64,000 nt of DNA from Hominilimicola fabiformis (GTDB lineage Bacteria; Bacillota; Clostridia; UBA1381), in the NCBI RefSeq assembly GCF_020687385.1, contig NZ_JAJEQM010000008.1, positions 1-64,000 on the forward strand, read 5' to 3'. The notes below the pieces were generated by a model, which ran no database searches, was not told the DNA's origin, and worked only from the letters and a program-made list of their open reading frames with translations. This document shows, in pieces, positions 6,575 through 15,593 of the stretch; positions within the stretch are counted from its first letter, which is position 1; each line of letters starts with the position of its first letter. The translations under genes were made by a program, and so were the position numbers.

Positions 6575-7606
6575 TTATCTTTGTACACGACCTGAGCCGT
6601 CGCCGCCTGCAAGAGTTTCAACTTCTTCTCTTGTAACAAGGTTAAAGTCACCAGGGATTGTGTGCTTAAGAGCTGATGCCGCAACACCGAATTCAAGAGC
6701 GTCCTTGAAGTTCTTACCGTCAACAAAACCGCAGATTGTACCGCCGGCAAAGCTATCGCCGCCGCCTACACGGTCAACGATTGGACGAATTCTGTATTCT
6801 CTTGAATGATAGAATTCATCATCTTCACTTGAGTAAATGCAAGCTGACCAACCGTTATCAGAAGCTGACTTAGAAACTCTAAGTGATGAAATAACATACT
6901 TAAATCCGAACTTAGCAACCATCTGCTTGAAAATGCTTTCGTAACCTGCAAGGTTAAGTTCACCGCTTGTTACGTCTGTGTTTTCAGGCTTGAAACCAAG
7001 AACTTTATCTGCATCTTCTTCGTTACCGATACAAACATCAACATATTGCATAAGGTTTGACATAACCTTTTGAGCCTTTTCGCTTGTCCAAAGCTTCTTT
7101 CTGAAGTTAAGGTCACAAGAAACTGTTACACCGTGAGCCTTAGCAGCTTTACAAGCAGCCTCTGTAAGTTCAGCGGCAGCGTCTGAAACAGCAGGTGTAA
7201 TACCTGTGAAGTGGAACCAGTCAGCACCTTCAAAGATTTCGTCAAAATCGAAATCAGAAATGCTTGCTGTTGCGATTGATGAGTTAGCTCTGTCATATGT
7301 AACGTTTGAAGGTCTCATTGACGCACCTGTTTCAAGGAAGTAGATACCAAGTCTGTCGCCGCCCTTAGCAATGTGCTTTGTTTCAACACCGTATTTTCTT
7401 AGTGCCGCAACTGCGCAAGCGCCGATTGGGTTTTCAGGAACTTTTGTAACAAATTCAGCGTCGTGACCGTAGTTTGCAAGTGAAACTGCAACGTTTGCTT
7501 CGCCGCCGCCGTAGTTTATGTCAAACTGTGTAGCTTGAATATATTTTTGATTTCCAGGGGTTGAAAGTCTAAGCATGATTTCACCCATTGTAACAACTTT
7601 TGCCAT
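6575..7606 (-). CDS. kdgK: 2-dehydro-3-deoxygluconokinase (KDG kinase)
   Basis: PfkB-family sugar kinase that phosphorylates 2-keto-3-deoxygluconate to KDPG, the substrate of the upstream eda product. The N-terminus has VTMGEIMLRLSTPG and INYGGGEANVAVSLANYG (sugar-binding GG motif). The C-terminal PfkB signature DRVGGGDSFAGG (about residue 290) carries the catalytic Asp and the anion hole. The length of 343 matches KdgK enzymes of Firmicutes. AAAGGAGA stands eight bases before the ATG. It lies 25 bases after eda, so the two are an operon. Pairing with eda supports KDG over other PfkB substrates. Confidence 0.88.
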   Translation of the reverse strand: MAKVVTMGEIMLRLSTPGNQKYIQATQFDINYGGGEANVAVSLANYGHDAEFVTKVPENPIGACAVAALRKYGVETKHIAKGGDRLGIYFLETGASMRPSNVTYDRANSSIATASISDFDFDEIFEGADWFHFTGITPAVSDAAAELTEAACKAAKAHGVTVSCDLNFRKKLWTSEKAQKVMSNLMQYVDVCIGNEEDADKVLGFKPENTDVTSGELNLAGYESIFKQMVAKFGFKYVISSLRVSKSASDNGWSACIYSSEDDEFYHSREYRIRPIVDRVGGGDSFAGGTICGFVDGKNFKDALEFGVAASALKHTIPGDFNLVTREEVETLAGGDGSGRVQR

Positions 7607-7631
7607 TATATAAATCTCCTTTAATTATAAA

Positions 7632-8285
7632 TTACTTGTTAAGTTCTGCTCTTGCAGCCTTGATATTTGCAATAAATTCTTTAGCTGTTTCGGTAATTGC
7701 GTTGTAGTCGCCTGTCTTAGCACCCTTTGTAAGTGATGAACCTGCACCTACTGCAACAACGCCTGCCTTAATCCAATCAGCAACGTTATCCTTGTCAACG
7801 CCGCCTGTAGGCATCATTTGAGCCTGAGGAAGAGGACCCTTAATATCCTTTATAATCTTAGGACCGTATAGATCTGCAGGGAATATCTTAACGATGTCAG
7901 CACCTGCCTCCATAGCTGTGATAACTTCTGTAATTGTAGCACAACCAGGCATATAAGGTACTCTGTAACGGTTACAAAGCTTAGCTGTTTCTGCATTGAA
8001 AGCAGGGCTTACGATAAAGTTTGCACCTGCCAAGATAGCCATTCTTGCTGTTTCAGGATCAAGAACAGTACCTGCACCAAGCATCATTTCGCCGTTTGAA
8101 TATTTTTCAGCCAAAGCAGCAATAACCTTGTCGGCACCCGGAACTGTAAATGTAAGTTCGATACCTGTACAACCGCCTGCAAGGCAAGCGTCTGAAATTT
8201 TAATTGCTTCTTCAGCATTGTTAGCTCTTACAACTGCAACAAGACCGCAGTCAGTTAGCTTTTTAAGCACATCTTCTTTTAACAT
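7632..8285 (-). CDS. eda: KDPG/KHG aldolase
   Basis: Class I aldolase that splits 2-keto-3-deoxy-6-phosphogluconate into pyruvate and glyceraldehyde 3-phosphate. It is a 217-residue TIM barrel with GCTGIELTFTVPGA (catalytic Glu about residue 40), GAGTVLDPETA, and ADIVKIFPADLYGP, whose Lys forms the Schiff base. MPTGGVDKDNVADWIKAG binds the phosphate. AGGAGG precedes the start. It is the first gene of the eda-kdgK unit. With no edd, uxaC or kduI nearby, the likely source of KDG is pectin or uronate breakdown encoded elsewhere. Confidence 0.93.
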   Translation of the reverse strand: MLKEDVLKKLTDCGLVAVVRANNAEEAIKISDACLAGGCTGIELTFTVPGADKVIAALAEKYSNGEMMLGAGTVLDPETARMAILAGANFIVSPAFNAETAKLCNRYRVPYMPGCATITEVITAMEAGADIVKIFPADLYGPKIIKDIKGPLPQAQMMPTGGVDKDNVADWIKAGVVAVGAGSSLTKGAKTGDYNAITETAKEFIANIKAARAELNK

Positions 8286-8361
8286 TGGAAAAAAACCTCC
8301 TAAAATATTTTACTGTATATAATTTTATCACAAACCTTTACGATTTGCAATATCTCAACAT

Positions 8362-8401
8362 AAAAAAATACACTGTAACGGATAATTTTGCCGATACAGT
8401 G
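8362..8401 (-). terminator. Terminator of the GNAT/DUF975 unit, minus strand
   Basis: CACTGTA (8371-8377) and CGG pair with CCG and TACAGTG (8395-8401) around a 9-base loop with one mismatch. On the minus strand it is followed by TATTTTTTTATG. Confidence 0.7.
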
Positions 8402-8440
8402 CAAATTGATTTAGACTTTTTGACTTTGAGTCGATTTTTC

Positions 8441-8875
8441 TTACATATTCCACAGCATAGTGTACATCACTTCTCCGTTATGTTCGTGGCGAAGTGCACC
8501 GTCAATGATAAAGCCGGTACGGGTTGCGAATGCAAGAGCCTTTCTGTTTCTTGCGTAAATAGGTATGTGGAGCATATTGTACTCCGATTTCAGGAAATTT
8601 ATAAGTGCCGTTCCGATACCTTTGTTTTGATATTCTGGATCGACGAAAAGCCCCGTTATTCTGTTATCCTCCGTCACACCGGTAAAAGCGACAATCTTGC
8701 CGTCAATGATGTAAACAAAATTTTCTTTGCCGTTTATGTATTTTTCTTTTACAAAATCGTAATGTGTTTCCCAAAAGTTTTCTTCAACAAATGAATTTGA
8801 ATGAATTGTTGTTCGCAGCCATAAATCCATTACTTCATACGTTTGAGAAGGTTTCATTCGTTCTATATTTTCCAT
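8441..8875 (-). CDS. GNAT-family N-acetyltransferase
   Basis: A 144-residue acetyl-CoA-dependent acyltransferase. The acetyl-CoA loop is in LFVDPEYQNKGIGTALINFLKSEY (Q/R-x-x-G-x-G/A type, about residues 84-107). ARNRKALAFATRTGFI is the usual last helix and strand of the fold. It resembles YjaB-type single-domain proteins; the substrate cannot be told. It lies 11 bases after the DUF975 gene on the same strand, so the two are probably cotranscribed. Confidence 0.75.
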   Translation of the reverse strand: MENIERMKPSQTYEVMDLWLRTTIHSNSFVEENFWETHYDFVKEKYINGKENFVYIIDGKIVAFTGVTEDNRITGLFVDPEYQNKGIGTALINFLKSEYNMLHIPIYARNRKALAFATRTGFIIDGALRHEHNGEVMYTMLWNM

Positions 8876-8886
8876 ATTATCAAGTC

Positions 8887-9573
8887 CTAAATATTATAAG
8901 TAAATTCTTCAGGCGTTACAGTGCCTTTTGCGATTGCCTCAGCTTTTAAATCAAAGTAAAGCTGAGTAAATGATGCCGATATATACGGCTCAAGGAACAA
9001 AAATCCTATACCGAATGTAATACAGCTTAGAATTATCCAACCGAAAAACGAAAGTGAGAATAAAAATATTCTGCCTTTGTTTCCGTCGGTAAGCGATTTT
9101 GTAACTTCAAATGCTCTGCGTCTGTCCATAGCCGGATTTTCGGCAAGGATATAAGGAATCATTGAGTATTGGAATGATTTGATAATTCCCGGTATGATGA
9201 ACAACAGCGACCATAAAAATGTATAAATCGCAACAAACACATTAATACCGATTACGTTGCCGAGATTGTTTTTATAAGGGAAAAACAAATCGTATACATT
9301 AGGTGCGTTGACAGTTGCCTTTATGAAAAATCTGCACGATCCCACGCTTAGAGGAAATGTGACAAAAAGAGTGATTAATATTTGAAGTACGGCTGATATT
9401 GATGTACCTGCCGAACCGGCGTCCGAATTAACCATATTAGTCACCGTAGCAACCGAAGTTCCGAGTGATGTGATAAGTGAAACCAATATACATACTCCGA
9501 ATGAATACCAGTAGTTTGACTTTAAAACGTCTTTAGCTCTTGTTTTTAGTTCTGCAAAAGTAGTTTTATACAT
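8887..9573 (-). CDS. DUF975-family membrane protein
   Basis: A 228-residue integral membrane protein with about five or six hydrophobic segments (residues 22-42, 63-82, 107-133, 165-200). TFAELKTRAKDVLKSNYW at the start and FIIPGIIKSFQYSMIPYILAENP in the middle are typical of DUF975, a family of unknown function common in Firmicutes. GNKGRIFLFSLSFFGW follows the conserved Asn-rich loop. AAGGAGG lies in front of the ATG. No role can be assigned from context. Confidence 0.8.
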   Translation of the reverse strand: MYKTTFAELKTRAKDVLKSNYWYSFGVCILVSLITSLGTSVATVTNMVNSDAGSAGTSISAVLQILITLFVTFPLSVGSCRFFIKATVNAPNVYDLFFPYKNNLGNVIGINVFVAIYTFLWSLLFIIPGIIKSFQYSMIPYILAENPAMDRRRAFEVTKSLTDGNKGRIFLFSLSFFGWIILSCITFGIGFLFLEPYISASFTQLYFDLKAEAIAKGTVTPEEFTYNI

Positions 9574-9683
9574 ATTGCCAAGACCTCCTTTATATTTAAG
9601 ATATATCGCATAAAGTATATCATATGCAAAATAATTTTTGTAGTAGGAAATTCATAATGTAAAGTAAACTTAATAAAATATAC

Positions 9684-9712
9684 TTGTTTATACAAAGAAA
9701 ATGTTATATAAT
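9684..9712 (+). promoter_or_regulatory. Promoter for the GT2-trxB unit
   Basis: TTGTTT at 9684-9689, 17 bp, TATAAT at 9707-9712; the GT2 start codon follows 45 bases later. Confidence 0.6.
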
Positions 9713-9756
9713 AAAGGCGTATATATATTATTGTAATTTACAAAGGAGATATAGCG

Positions 9757-10731
9757 ATGAGTAAGAGTGTCAATTTGTATGTAGTGGTACCGTGCTATAA
9801 TGAAGAAGCTGTTTTGCACGAAACATCCAAGCAAATGCTTGAATTATTCGGTGAAATGAAAAATGACGGACTTATAAATGACAACAGCAGAATCGTTTTT
9901 GTAGATGACGGTTCTAAAGATAAAACATGGAGCATAATAGATGAACTGACTAAGGCTCATACAGAAATATCGGGAATAAAGCTTGCCAAGAATGCTGGAC
10001 ATCAAAATGCACTTTTCGGCGGTCTTATGACAGTTAAAGATGACTGCGACTGTGCAATATCCATTGATGCGGACTTGCAGGACGATATACACGTAATACC
10101 TGATATGGTGAGAAACTTCATTGACGGATATGACGTTGTTTACGGTGTAAGAAACAAACGTGATACCGATACATTCTTTAAACGCACAACGGCGGTAGGA
10201 TTTTATAAATTAATGCAGTTTATGGGCGTTAATATTGTATTCAATCACGCGGATTACAGATTGATGAGCAAACGTGCGCTTGACGGATTGGCACAATTCC
10301 CTGAGAGAAATCTGTTCCTAAGAGGAATGGTTCCGCTTGTCGGCTATCGCTCAACGAATGTGTATTACGACAGAAACGAACGCTTTGCGGGCGAGTCAAA
10401 ATATCCGTTAAAGAAAATGCTTTCATTTGCGTTTGACGGTATAACTTCATTCAGCATAAGCCCAATCAGAATGATTTCGGCATTCGGTGCGATTGTGTGC
10501 GTGTTTGCGTTCATTATGGCGATATACGCACTTGTGCAGAAAATTATAGGTCACACAGGTGCAGGCTGGGCGTCACTTATGGTTTCGATATGGTTTATAG
10601 GCGGTGTACAGCTTTTGTCTGTCGGACTTATAGGCGAGTATATCGGTAAATTGTATAAAGAAGTTAAACGCCGTCCAAGATATATTATTGAAGCATATGT
10701 AAATGAAAAAGAGAAAGAGGACGATAAATAA
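9757..10731 (+). CDS. GT2 glycosyltransferase, polyprenol-phosphate type
   Basis: A 324-residue family 2 glycosyltransferase of the GtrB/CsbB/DPMS kind, which loads a sugar from a nucleotide onto undecaprenyl phosphate at the inner face of the membrane. The N-terminus has VVVPCYNEEAVL and IVFVDDGSKDKTW; the metal-binding signature is SIDADLQDD (about residue 110). The C-terminal third has two membrane helices (about 235-260 and 270-297). ERFAGESKYPLKKMLSFAFDGI precedes them, as usual in this group. The stop shares a base with the trxB start (TAATG). The sugar is unknown. Confidence 0.85.
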   Translation: MSKSVNLYVVVPCYNEEAVLHETSKQMLELFGEMKNDGLINDNSRIVFVDDGSKDKTWSIIDELTKAHTEISGIKLAKNAGHQNALFGGLMTVKDDCDCAISIDADLQDDIHVIPDMVRNFIDGYDVVYGVRNKRDTDTFFKRTTAVGFYKLMQFMGVNIVFNHADYRLMSKRALDGLAQFPERNLFLRGMVPLVGYRSTNVYYDRNERFAGESKYPLKKMLSFAFDGITSFSISPIRMISAFGAIVCVFAFIMAIYALVQKIIGHTGAGWASLMVSIWFIGGVQLLSVGLIGEYIGKLYKEVKRRPRYIIEAYVNEKEKEDDK

Positions 10732-11666
10732 TGATATATGATGTTGCAATAATCGGCGGAGGTCCTGCCGGAATGTCAGCTGCCATATACGCCGCAAGAG
10801 GCGGTATGAAAACGCTTGTAATCGAAAAAATCGCATACGGCGGTCAAGCAATAAAAACATATGAAATAGACAATTATCCGGGATTTGCAAACAATCCGAC
10901 AGGTGAAGAACTTTCAAAAGCAATCGAAGAACACGCAAGAAAATTTGGCGCAACATTTGTTTCGGAAAATGTTAAGTCAATCGAAAATGCCGAATACGGC
11001 ATAAAGGTTATTCACACAAGAAGAAATACTTATATGGTAAAGTCAATAATTTTTGCAACAGGTGCAGTACCAAAAACGCTCGGTGCGGACGGTGAAGAAC
11101 AGTTTACCGGTGCAGGTGTTTCGTATTGTGCGACTTGTGACGGTGCGTTTTTTAAGGATAAGGACGTGTGCGTTGTAGGCGGCGGAAATACGGCTATGGA
11201 GGACGCATTGTATCTTGCGGGATTTTGCCGTAAAGTCTATGTCATAAACAGAAGCAAGAAGTTCAGAGCGGCGGCTACAATGGTTGAAAACGTAAAAAGA
11301 AACGGCAAAATAACCGTGCTTACAGATACCGTAGTTGATAAATTCGTAGGCTCGAATATGCTTGAAGGTGTTGATATTAGAAACACTGTAACAGACGAAA
11401 AGAGTATTTTGAACGTATCGGGTGCGATTGTTGCAATAGGCGTAAAGCCGTCGTCCGATCTTGCAAAAGATTGCGGGGTTGAATGTTGTCAGCACGGATT
11501 TGTCAAGACGGATATGTACCTTGCGACTAACATAAAAGGTATATTTGTCGCAGGTGACGTAAGAGTATCACCGTTAAGACAGGTTATAACAGCGGCGGCA
11601 GACGGTGCAATCGCCGCGACAAGTGCGGTTAATTATGTGAATGAACTCGGGATTAAAAGCATATAA
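10731..11666 (+). CDS. trxB: Thioredoxin reductase
   Basis: FAD- and NAD(P)H-dependent flavoprotein that reduces thioredoxin. The FAD site is VAIIGGGPAGMSAAIYAARGG near the N-terminus, the redox-active pair is in YCATCDG (Cys-x-x-Cys about residue 135), the NADPH loop is VVGGGNTAMEDALYL, and the second FAD motif is GIFVAGDVR. The length of 311 is typical. A thioredoxin gene in the window (22517) is a plausible partner, but clostridia usually have several pairs. Confidence 0.93.
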   Translation: MIYDVAIIGGGPAGMSAAIYAARGGMKTLVIEKIAYGGQAIKTYEIDNYPGFANNPTGEELSKAIEEHARKFGATFVSENVKSIENAEYGIKVIHTRRNTYMVKSIIFATGAVPKTLGADGEEQFTGAGVSYCATCDGAFFKDKDVCVVGGGNTAMEDALYLAGFCRKVYVINRSKKFRAAATMVENVKRNGKITVLTDTVVDKFVGSNMLEGVDIRNTVTDEKSILNVSGAIVAIGVKPSSDLAKDCGVECCQHGFVKTDMYLATNIKGIFVAGDVRVSPLRQVITAAADGAIAATSAVNYVNELGIKSI

Positions 11667-11685
11667 AAGGTAAAAGGATAAAACT

Positions 11686-12849
11686 ATGAAGACACTTATA
11701 AAAAATGCCGAAATAGTAACAATGACGGGCAAAAAGTACAAGAACGGCTGTATATTGTTTGATGAAAAAATACAGTATGTAGGTGAAGATAAAGCATTTG
11801 AGGCGGATAAGATTATTGATGCAGAGGGTAAAATCGTTATGCCAGGACTGATTGACGCACATTGTCATGTCGGAATGTTTGAAGATTCGCTTGGATTTGA
11901 GGGTGATGACGGTAACGAGGACAGCGACCCGATAATGCCGCACCTTCGTGCGATTGACGGAATAAATCCGTTTGACCGTGGGTTTAAAGACGCGTATAAC
12001 GCAGGTGTTACAACCGTTGTAACAGGACCGGGCAGTGCAAACCCTGTGGGCGGACAGTTTGCGGCGGTTAAGACGTACGGAATATGCGTAGATGATATGA
12101 TTATTAAAACACCTGTTGCAATGAAATTTGCACTTGGTGAAAACCCAAAATGCGTGTACAATGAAAAGGACGAGGCACCTGTTACGCGTATGGGAACAAT
12201 GGCATTGATACGCGAATTGCTTATAAAATCAAGAGATTATATGAATCAGCTTGACGCATATAATGAAAACAGCGAAGAGCACGACAAGCCTGAATTCGAC
12301 ATAAAGCTTGACGCAATGATACCTGTACTCAAAAAACAGATACCTGTTAAAATTCATGCACACAGGGCAGACGATATTTGCAGTGCAATCAGATTGGGCA
12401 AAGAATTTGATATTTGCGTTACGCTTGAACATTGCTCGGACGGTGACAGAATAGCACCGATTTTGGAACGTGAAAAATTACCTGTAATGCTTGGTCCGAC
12501 ACTTTCGGACAGAAGTAAACCGGAGCTTAAAAACTTAACCTTTGATACATATAAAAATCTTTCGGACAGAGGTATTGACGTTGCGATAATAACAGACCAC
12601 CCCGAAATTACGATTGAAAATCTGTCGCTTTGTGCGGTTATGGCGGTTAAGCACGGTATGGACGAAGAAAAAGCACTGAAAGCGATAACCTCCACAGCGG
12701 CAAAAAACTGTTGGATTGACGACAGAGTGGGTACGCTTGAAGTCGGTAAAGACGCCGATATTGCAGTGTTTACAGATTTGCCGACAAGATTTGAGTCTGA
12801 ATGTGTTATGACGTTTATAGACGGAAAATGTGTAACAGACATAAAGTAA
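11686..12849 (+). CDS. Amidohydrolase (imidazolonepropionase-like)
   Basis: A 387-residue metal-dependent hydrolase of the amidohydrolase superfamily. LIKNAEIVTMTGK starts the small beta domain; GKIVMPGLIDAHCHVGMFE gives the HxH metal ligands (about residue 58). VKIHAHRADDI and LEHCSDG supply later His ligands, and ITDHPEI the catalytic Asp. The C-terminus closes the beta domain with VGTLEVGKDADIAVF. Near relatives are annotated as imidazolonepropionase-like or aryldialkylphosphatase-like; no histidine genes are near, so the substrate is open. It lies 20 bases after trxB and is probably cotranscribed. Confidence 0.82.
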   Translation: MKTLIKNAEIVTMTGKKYKNGCILFDEKIQYVGEDKAFEADKIIDAEGKIVMPGLIDAHCHVGMFEDSLGFEGDDGNEDSDPIMPHLRAIDGINPFDRGFKDAYNAGVTTVVTGPGSANPVGGQFAAVKTYGICVDDMIIKTPVAMKFALGENPKCVYNEKDEAPVTRMGTMALIRELLIKSRDYMNQLDAYNENSEEHDKPEFDIKLDAMIPVLKKQIPVKIHAHRADDICSAIRLGKEFDICVTLEHCSDGDRIAPILEREKLPVMLGPTLSDRSKPELKNLTFDTYKNLSDRGIDVAIITDHPEITIENLSLCAVMAVKHGMDEEKALKAITSTAAKNCWIDDRVGTLEVGKDADIAVFTDLPTRFESECVMTFIDGKCVTDIK

Positions 12850-12853
12850 GAAT

Positions 12854-12877
12854 GGGACGATAAAACGTCCTTTTTCT
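12854..12877 (+). terminator. Terminator after the amidohydrolase gene
   Basis: GGACG, loop ATAAAA, CGTCC, then TTTTTCTTTT: a short but clear rho-independent terminator. Confidence 0.75.
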
Positions 12878-12915
12878 TTTATACAAAAACATTGTTTTAA
12901 ATTAATTTGTTTTGG

Positions 12916-13025
12916 GCAAAGTGACAAAAATTGTAGAAATAGATACAAAGTTATTTGTAAGTGTCGGAAAATAAACACCGATATGAAAATTGACTGTTGA
13001 CGTACAAAGTGACGGAATTTATAAT
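12916..13025 (+). promoter_or_regulatory. RND operon promoter with candidate operator repeats
   Basis: TTGACG (12997-13002), 17 bp, TATAAT (13020-13025). CAAAGTGAC occurs twice in the same direction, near 12916 and again near 13005 inside the promoter spacer, each followed by a purine-rich stretch and TT. The TetR-family regulator at the end of this operon is the obvious candidate to bind here. The promoter is well supported; the operator is a guess. Confidence 0.55.
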
Positions 13026-13064
13026 ATGTATTGATGAGATTAATGTTTTCGGAGATGTAAATAT

Positions 13065-15593
13065 ATGAAGAAAAATGATGTGAAAAATGATAGTCGAAAA
13101 GACAATAATTTAATGGTAAAAATAGCAACTTTTATTGTTGATAAAAGACGTGCATTCTATTTAATATTTGCACTTGCACTTGTATTGTGCGTAATATCAA
13201 TACCGAAAGTGCAGGTAAACAACGACATAAGTTCATATCTTCCCGAAGAAACGGAAACAAGACGCGGACTTACTTTAATGGACGATGAGTTTATTACATA
13301 CGATACGGAAAAAATAATGGTTACGACCATAACGACCGAAACAGCGGAAAAACTGAAAGATAAACTCGAAAAGGTTGACGGAGTAAAAGAGGTTGAGTTT
13401 GAAAATGACGACGACCACTATAAAGATTCTGCGGCATTGTTTACGGTTACGCTTAGCGTGCGTGACGATTTGGACAGGGAACTTGAAATTGTCAATGATC
13501 TGAAAGCACAGCTTGACGGATATGACTTCTATGCTTATTCCGACAGTATAGACGACAGTTCTAAACAGCTTGAAAAAGAAATGACCGTTATTTTGGGTAT
13601 AGCACTTGTGATAATTATAGCGGTTTTGCTGTTCACGTCAAAGAGCTTTATGGAAGTGCCGATATTCCTTATAGTATTCGGTGTGGCGGCACTTTTGAAT
13701 ATGGGTACGAACTATCTGCTCGGTGAAATTTCGTTTATTACAAAGTCGGTTGCGGTGGTGTTGCAGTTGGCACTGGCGATTGACTATGCGATTATCCTTT
13801 CGCACAGATTTGCGGAGGAAAAGCAGACAAAGAATGCGTATGACGCGATAGTAACCGCACTTTCAAAGGCTATCCTTGAAATCAGTTCATCAAGTCTTAC
13901 AACACTTGCAGGTCTTGCCGCACTTATGGTAATGCAGCTTAGAATCGGTATGGATATGGGTTTGGTACTTTGTAAAGGTATCATATGCAGTCTTGTTACG
14001 GTGTTCTTTATTATGCCCGGTTTACTTTTGGCATTTTCGGATAAGATTGATAAAACAACTCACCGTTCTTTTGTGCCGAGTATCGAGAAATGGTGTAAGG
14101 TTGTTATTAAATTAAAGAACATTGTGCCTTACATATTTATTGCGATTATAGCAGTCGGTGCGGTGCTTTCGTCAATGAGTAACTATGCTTTTGACGCCAC
14201 AGCCGAACAGCTTAAAAAGCCTACCGAAAACTCAATCGCAAAACGAAAGGTTGACGAAATTTTCGGTACGGATCATCAGCTTGCTGTAATTGTTCCGTCA
14301 GGTGACTATGACCGAGAGGCAAAAGTTATATCGCTTGTCGAGGAAAATCCGAGCATAAATTCGGCTTTGGGTCTTGCAAATACGGAGCTTGATGATGACC
14401 ACATACTTACCGAAAAAATCAACGCAAGAGAAACTTCAAAGCTTATGAATATCGATTATGATTTGTGTTGTCTTCTGTTCCAGGCATACGGCGCGGAACA
14501 CGATGAATACAGTGCAATATTCGGTGACGTAAATGATTATGAAGTGCCTATAATCGACTTGTTTATGTATGTACACGAGAAGATGGATTTGGGTGTAATC
14601 AATCTTGACGAGGATCAAACGAATGATATTAACGACCTTTACGACAAGCTGACAGACGCGAAAGACCAGCTTGAAAGCGATAATTATTCAAGAATAATCT
14701 TTACATATAAATGTGATATTGAAAGTGACGAGGCATATCAAATGCTTAAAGACGTCAGAAGTGATGTTGAAAAGTATTATGACGAATGTTTGCTTGTCAG
14801 CGACAGCGTAAACAGCCGTGACTTGGGTGATTCGTTCGGCGGAGACAATAATAAGATTAATCTTATCACAATCTTGGCATTGCTTTTGATACTGATGTTC
14901 ACATTCCGTTCGGCAGGTGTTCCTGTACTTTTGGTACTTGCGATACAGGGAAGTGTGTGGATTAACTTCTCAATTCCGTTCCTTACAGGGCAGAGATTGT
15001 ACTTCCTTGCATACTTGGTTGTAAGTTCAATTCAGATGGGTGCTACGATTGACTATGCTATCGTATTTACGAACAGATACCTTGAATTAAAGGAAACAAT
15101 GGATAATAAACAGGCGGCGGCAACCGCGCTTAACCAATCGTTCCCGACAATTCTTACATCAGGTTCAATCCTTACACTTGCGGGATTTCTAATAGGTATG
15201 ATTTCGACAAATGCTATTATATCGGCACTCGGTACGGTACTTGGACGCGGAACGTTAATATCAATAGTTATAGTAATGATGGTACTTCCGCAAATTGTAC
15301 TGCTGTGCGATAAGTTTATTGAAAAGACCGCATTCGGTAAAAAAGCGACTGATAAAGACAAGGCGGCAAAGAGAGAAATGTCGGGCATTATGTTCGTCAA
15401 CGGTCGTGTCAGAGGTCACGTTTCAGGCTTTATGGACGGTGTGTTCTACGGCTTGGTAAAGGGTGATATAGACGCGAAAGTCGAACTTGGAAATCAACAG
15501 GATTTGTTGCTTACAGAGAGTAAGGAAGATAATATAAAAATAGATGAAAAGCAGGAGGATGAGGATAATGAGAACAACGAAGAAGAACAATAA
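13065..15593 (+). CDS. MMPL/RND-superfamily transporter
   Basis: An 842-residue protein with the two-fold RND plan: a membrane helix (about 25-43), an extracellular domain, five or six helices, then the same again. The helix-4 type motifs LALAIDYAIILSHRF (about 230) and MGATIDYAIVFTNRY (about 655) hold the Asp-Tyr pair used in proton coupling in MmpL proteins. The C-terminal tail (about 800-842) is acidic and Glu/Asp/Asn-rich. MMPL proteins export lipids or other hydrophobic compounds. The gene overlaps the next by some 25 bases, and a TetR gene ends the operon, an arrangement often seen for MMPL exporters in Firmicutes. The substrate is unknown. Confidence 0.85.
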   Translation: MKKNDVKNDSRKDNNLMVKIATFIVDKRRAFYLIFALALVLCVISIPKVQVNNDISSYLPEETETRRGLTLMDDEFITYDTEKIMVTTITTETAEKLKDKLEKVDGVKEVEFENDDDHYKDSAALFTVTLSVRDDLDRELEIVNDLKAQLDGYDFYAYSDSIDDSSKQLEKEMTVILGIALVIIIAVLLFTSKSFMEVPIFLIVFGVAALLNMGTNYLLGEISFITKSVAVVLQLALAIDYAIILSHRFAEEKQTKNAYDAIVTALSKAILEISSSSLTTLAGLAALMVMQLRIGMDMGLVLCKGIICSLVTVFFIMPGLLLAFSDKIDKTTHRSFVPSIEKWCKVVIKLKNIVPYIFIAIIAVGAVLSSMSNYAFDATAEQLKKPTENSIAKRKVDEIFGTDHQLAVIVPSGDYDREAKVISLVEENPSINSALGLANTELDDDHILTEKINARETSKLMNIDYDLCCLLFQAYGAEHDEYSAIFGDVNDYEVPIIDLFMYVHEKMDLGVINLDEDQTNDINDLYDKLTDAKDQLESDNYSRIIFTYKCDIESDEAYQMLKDVRSDVEKYYDECLLVSDSVNSRDLGDSFGGDNNKINLITILALLLILMFTFRSAGVPVLLVLAIQGSVWINFSIPFLTGQRLYFLAYLVVSSIQMGATIDYAIVFTNRYLELKETMDNKQAAATALNQSFPTILTSGSILTLAGFLIGMISTNAIISALGTVLGRGTLISIVIVMMVLPQIVLLCDKFIEKTAFGKKATDKDKAAKREMSGIMFVNGRVRGHVSGFMDGVFYGLVKGDIDAKVELGNQQDLLLTESKEDNIKIDEKQEDEDNENNEEEQ

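Noticed and set aside
6381-6809. A 142-codon plus-strand frame after the small-RNA module
   Set aside because: It has no ribosome site, crosses the bidirectional terminator at 6531-6560 and runs antisense into kdgK; its second half is the shadow of that gene.
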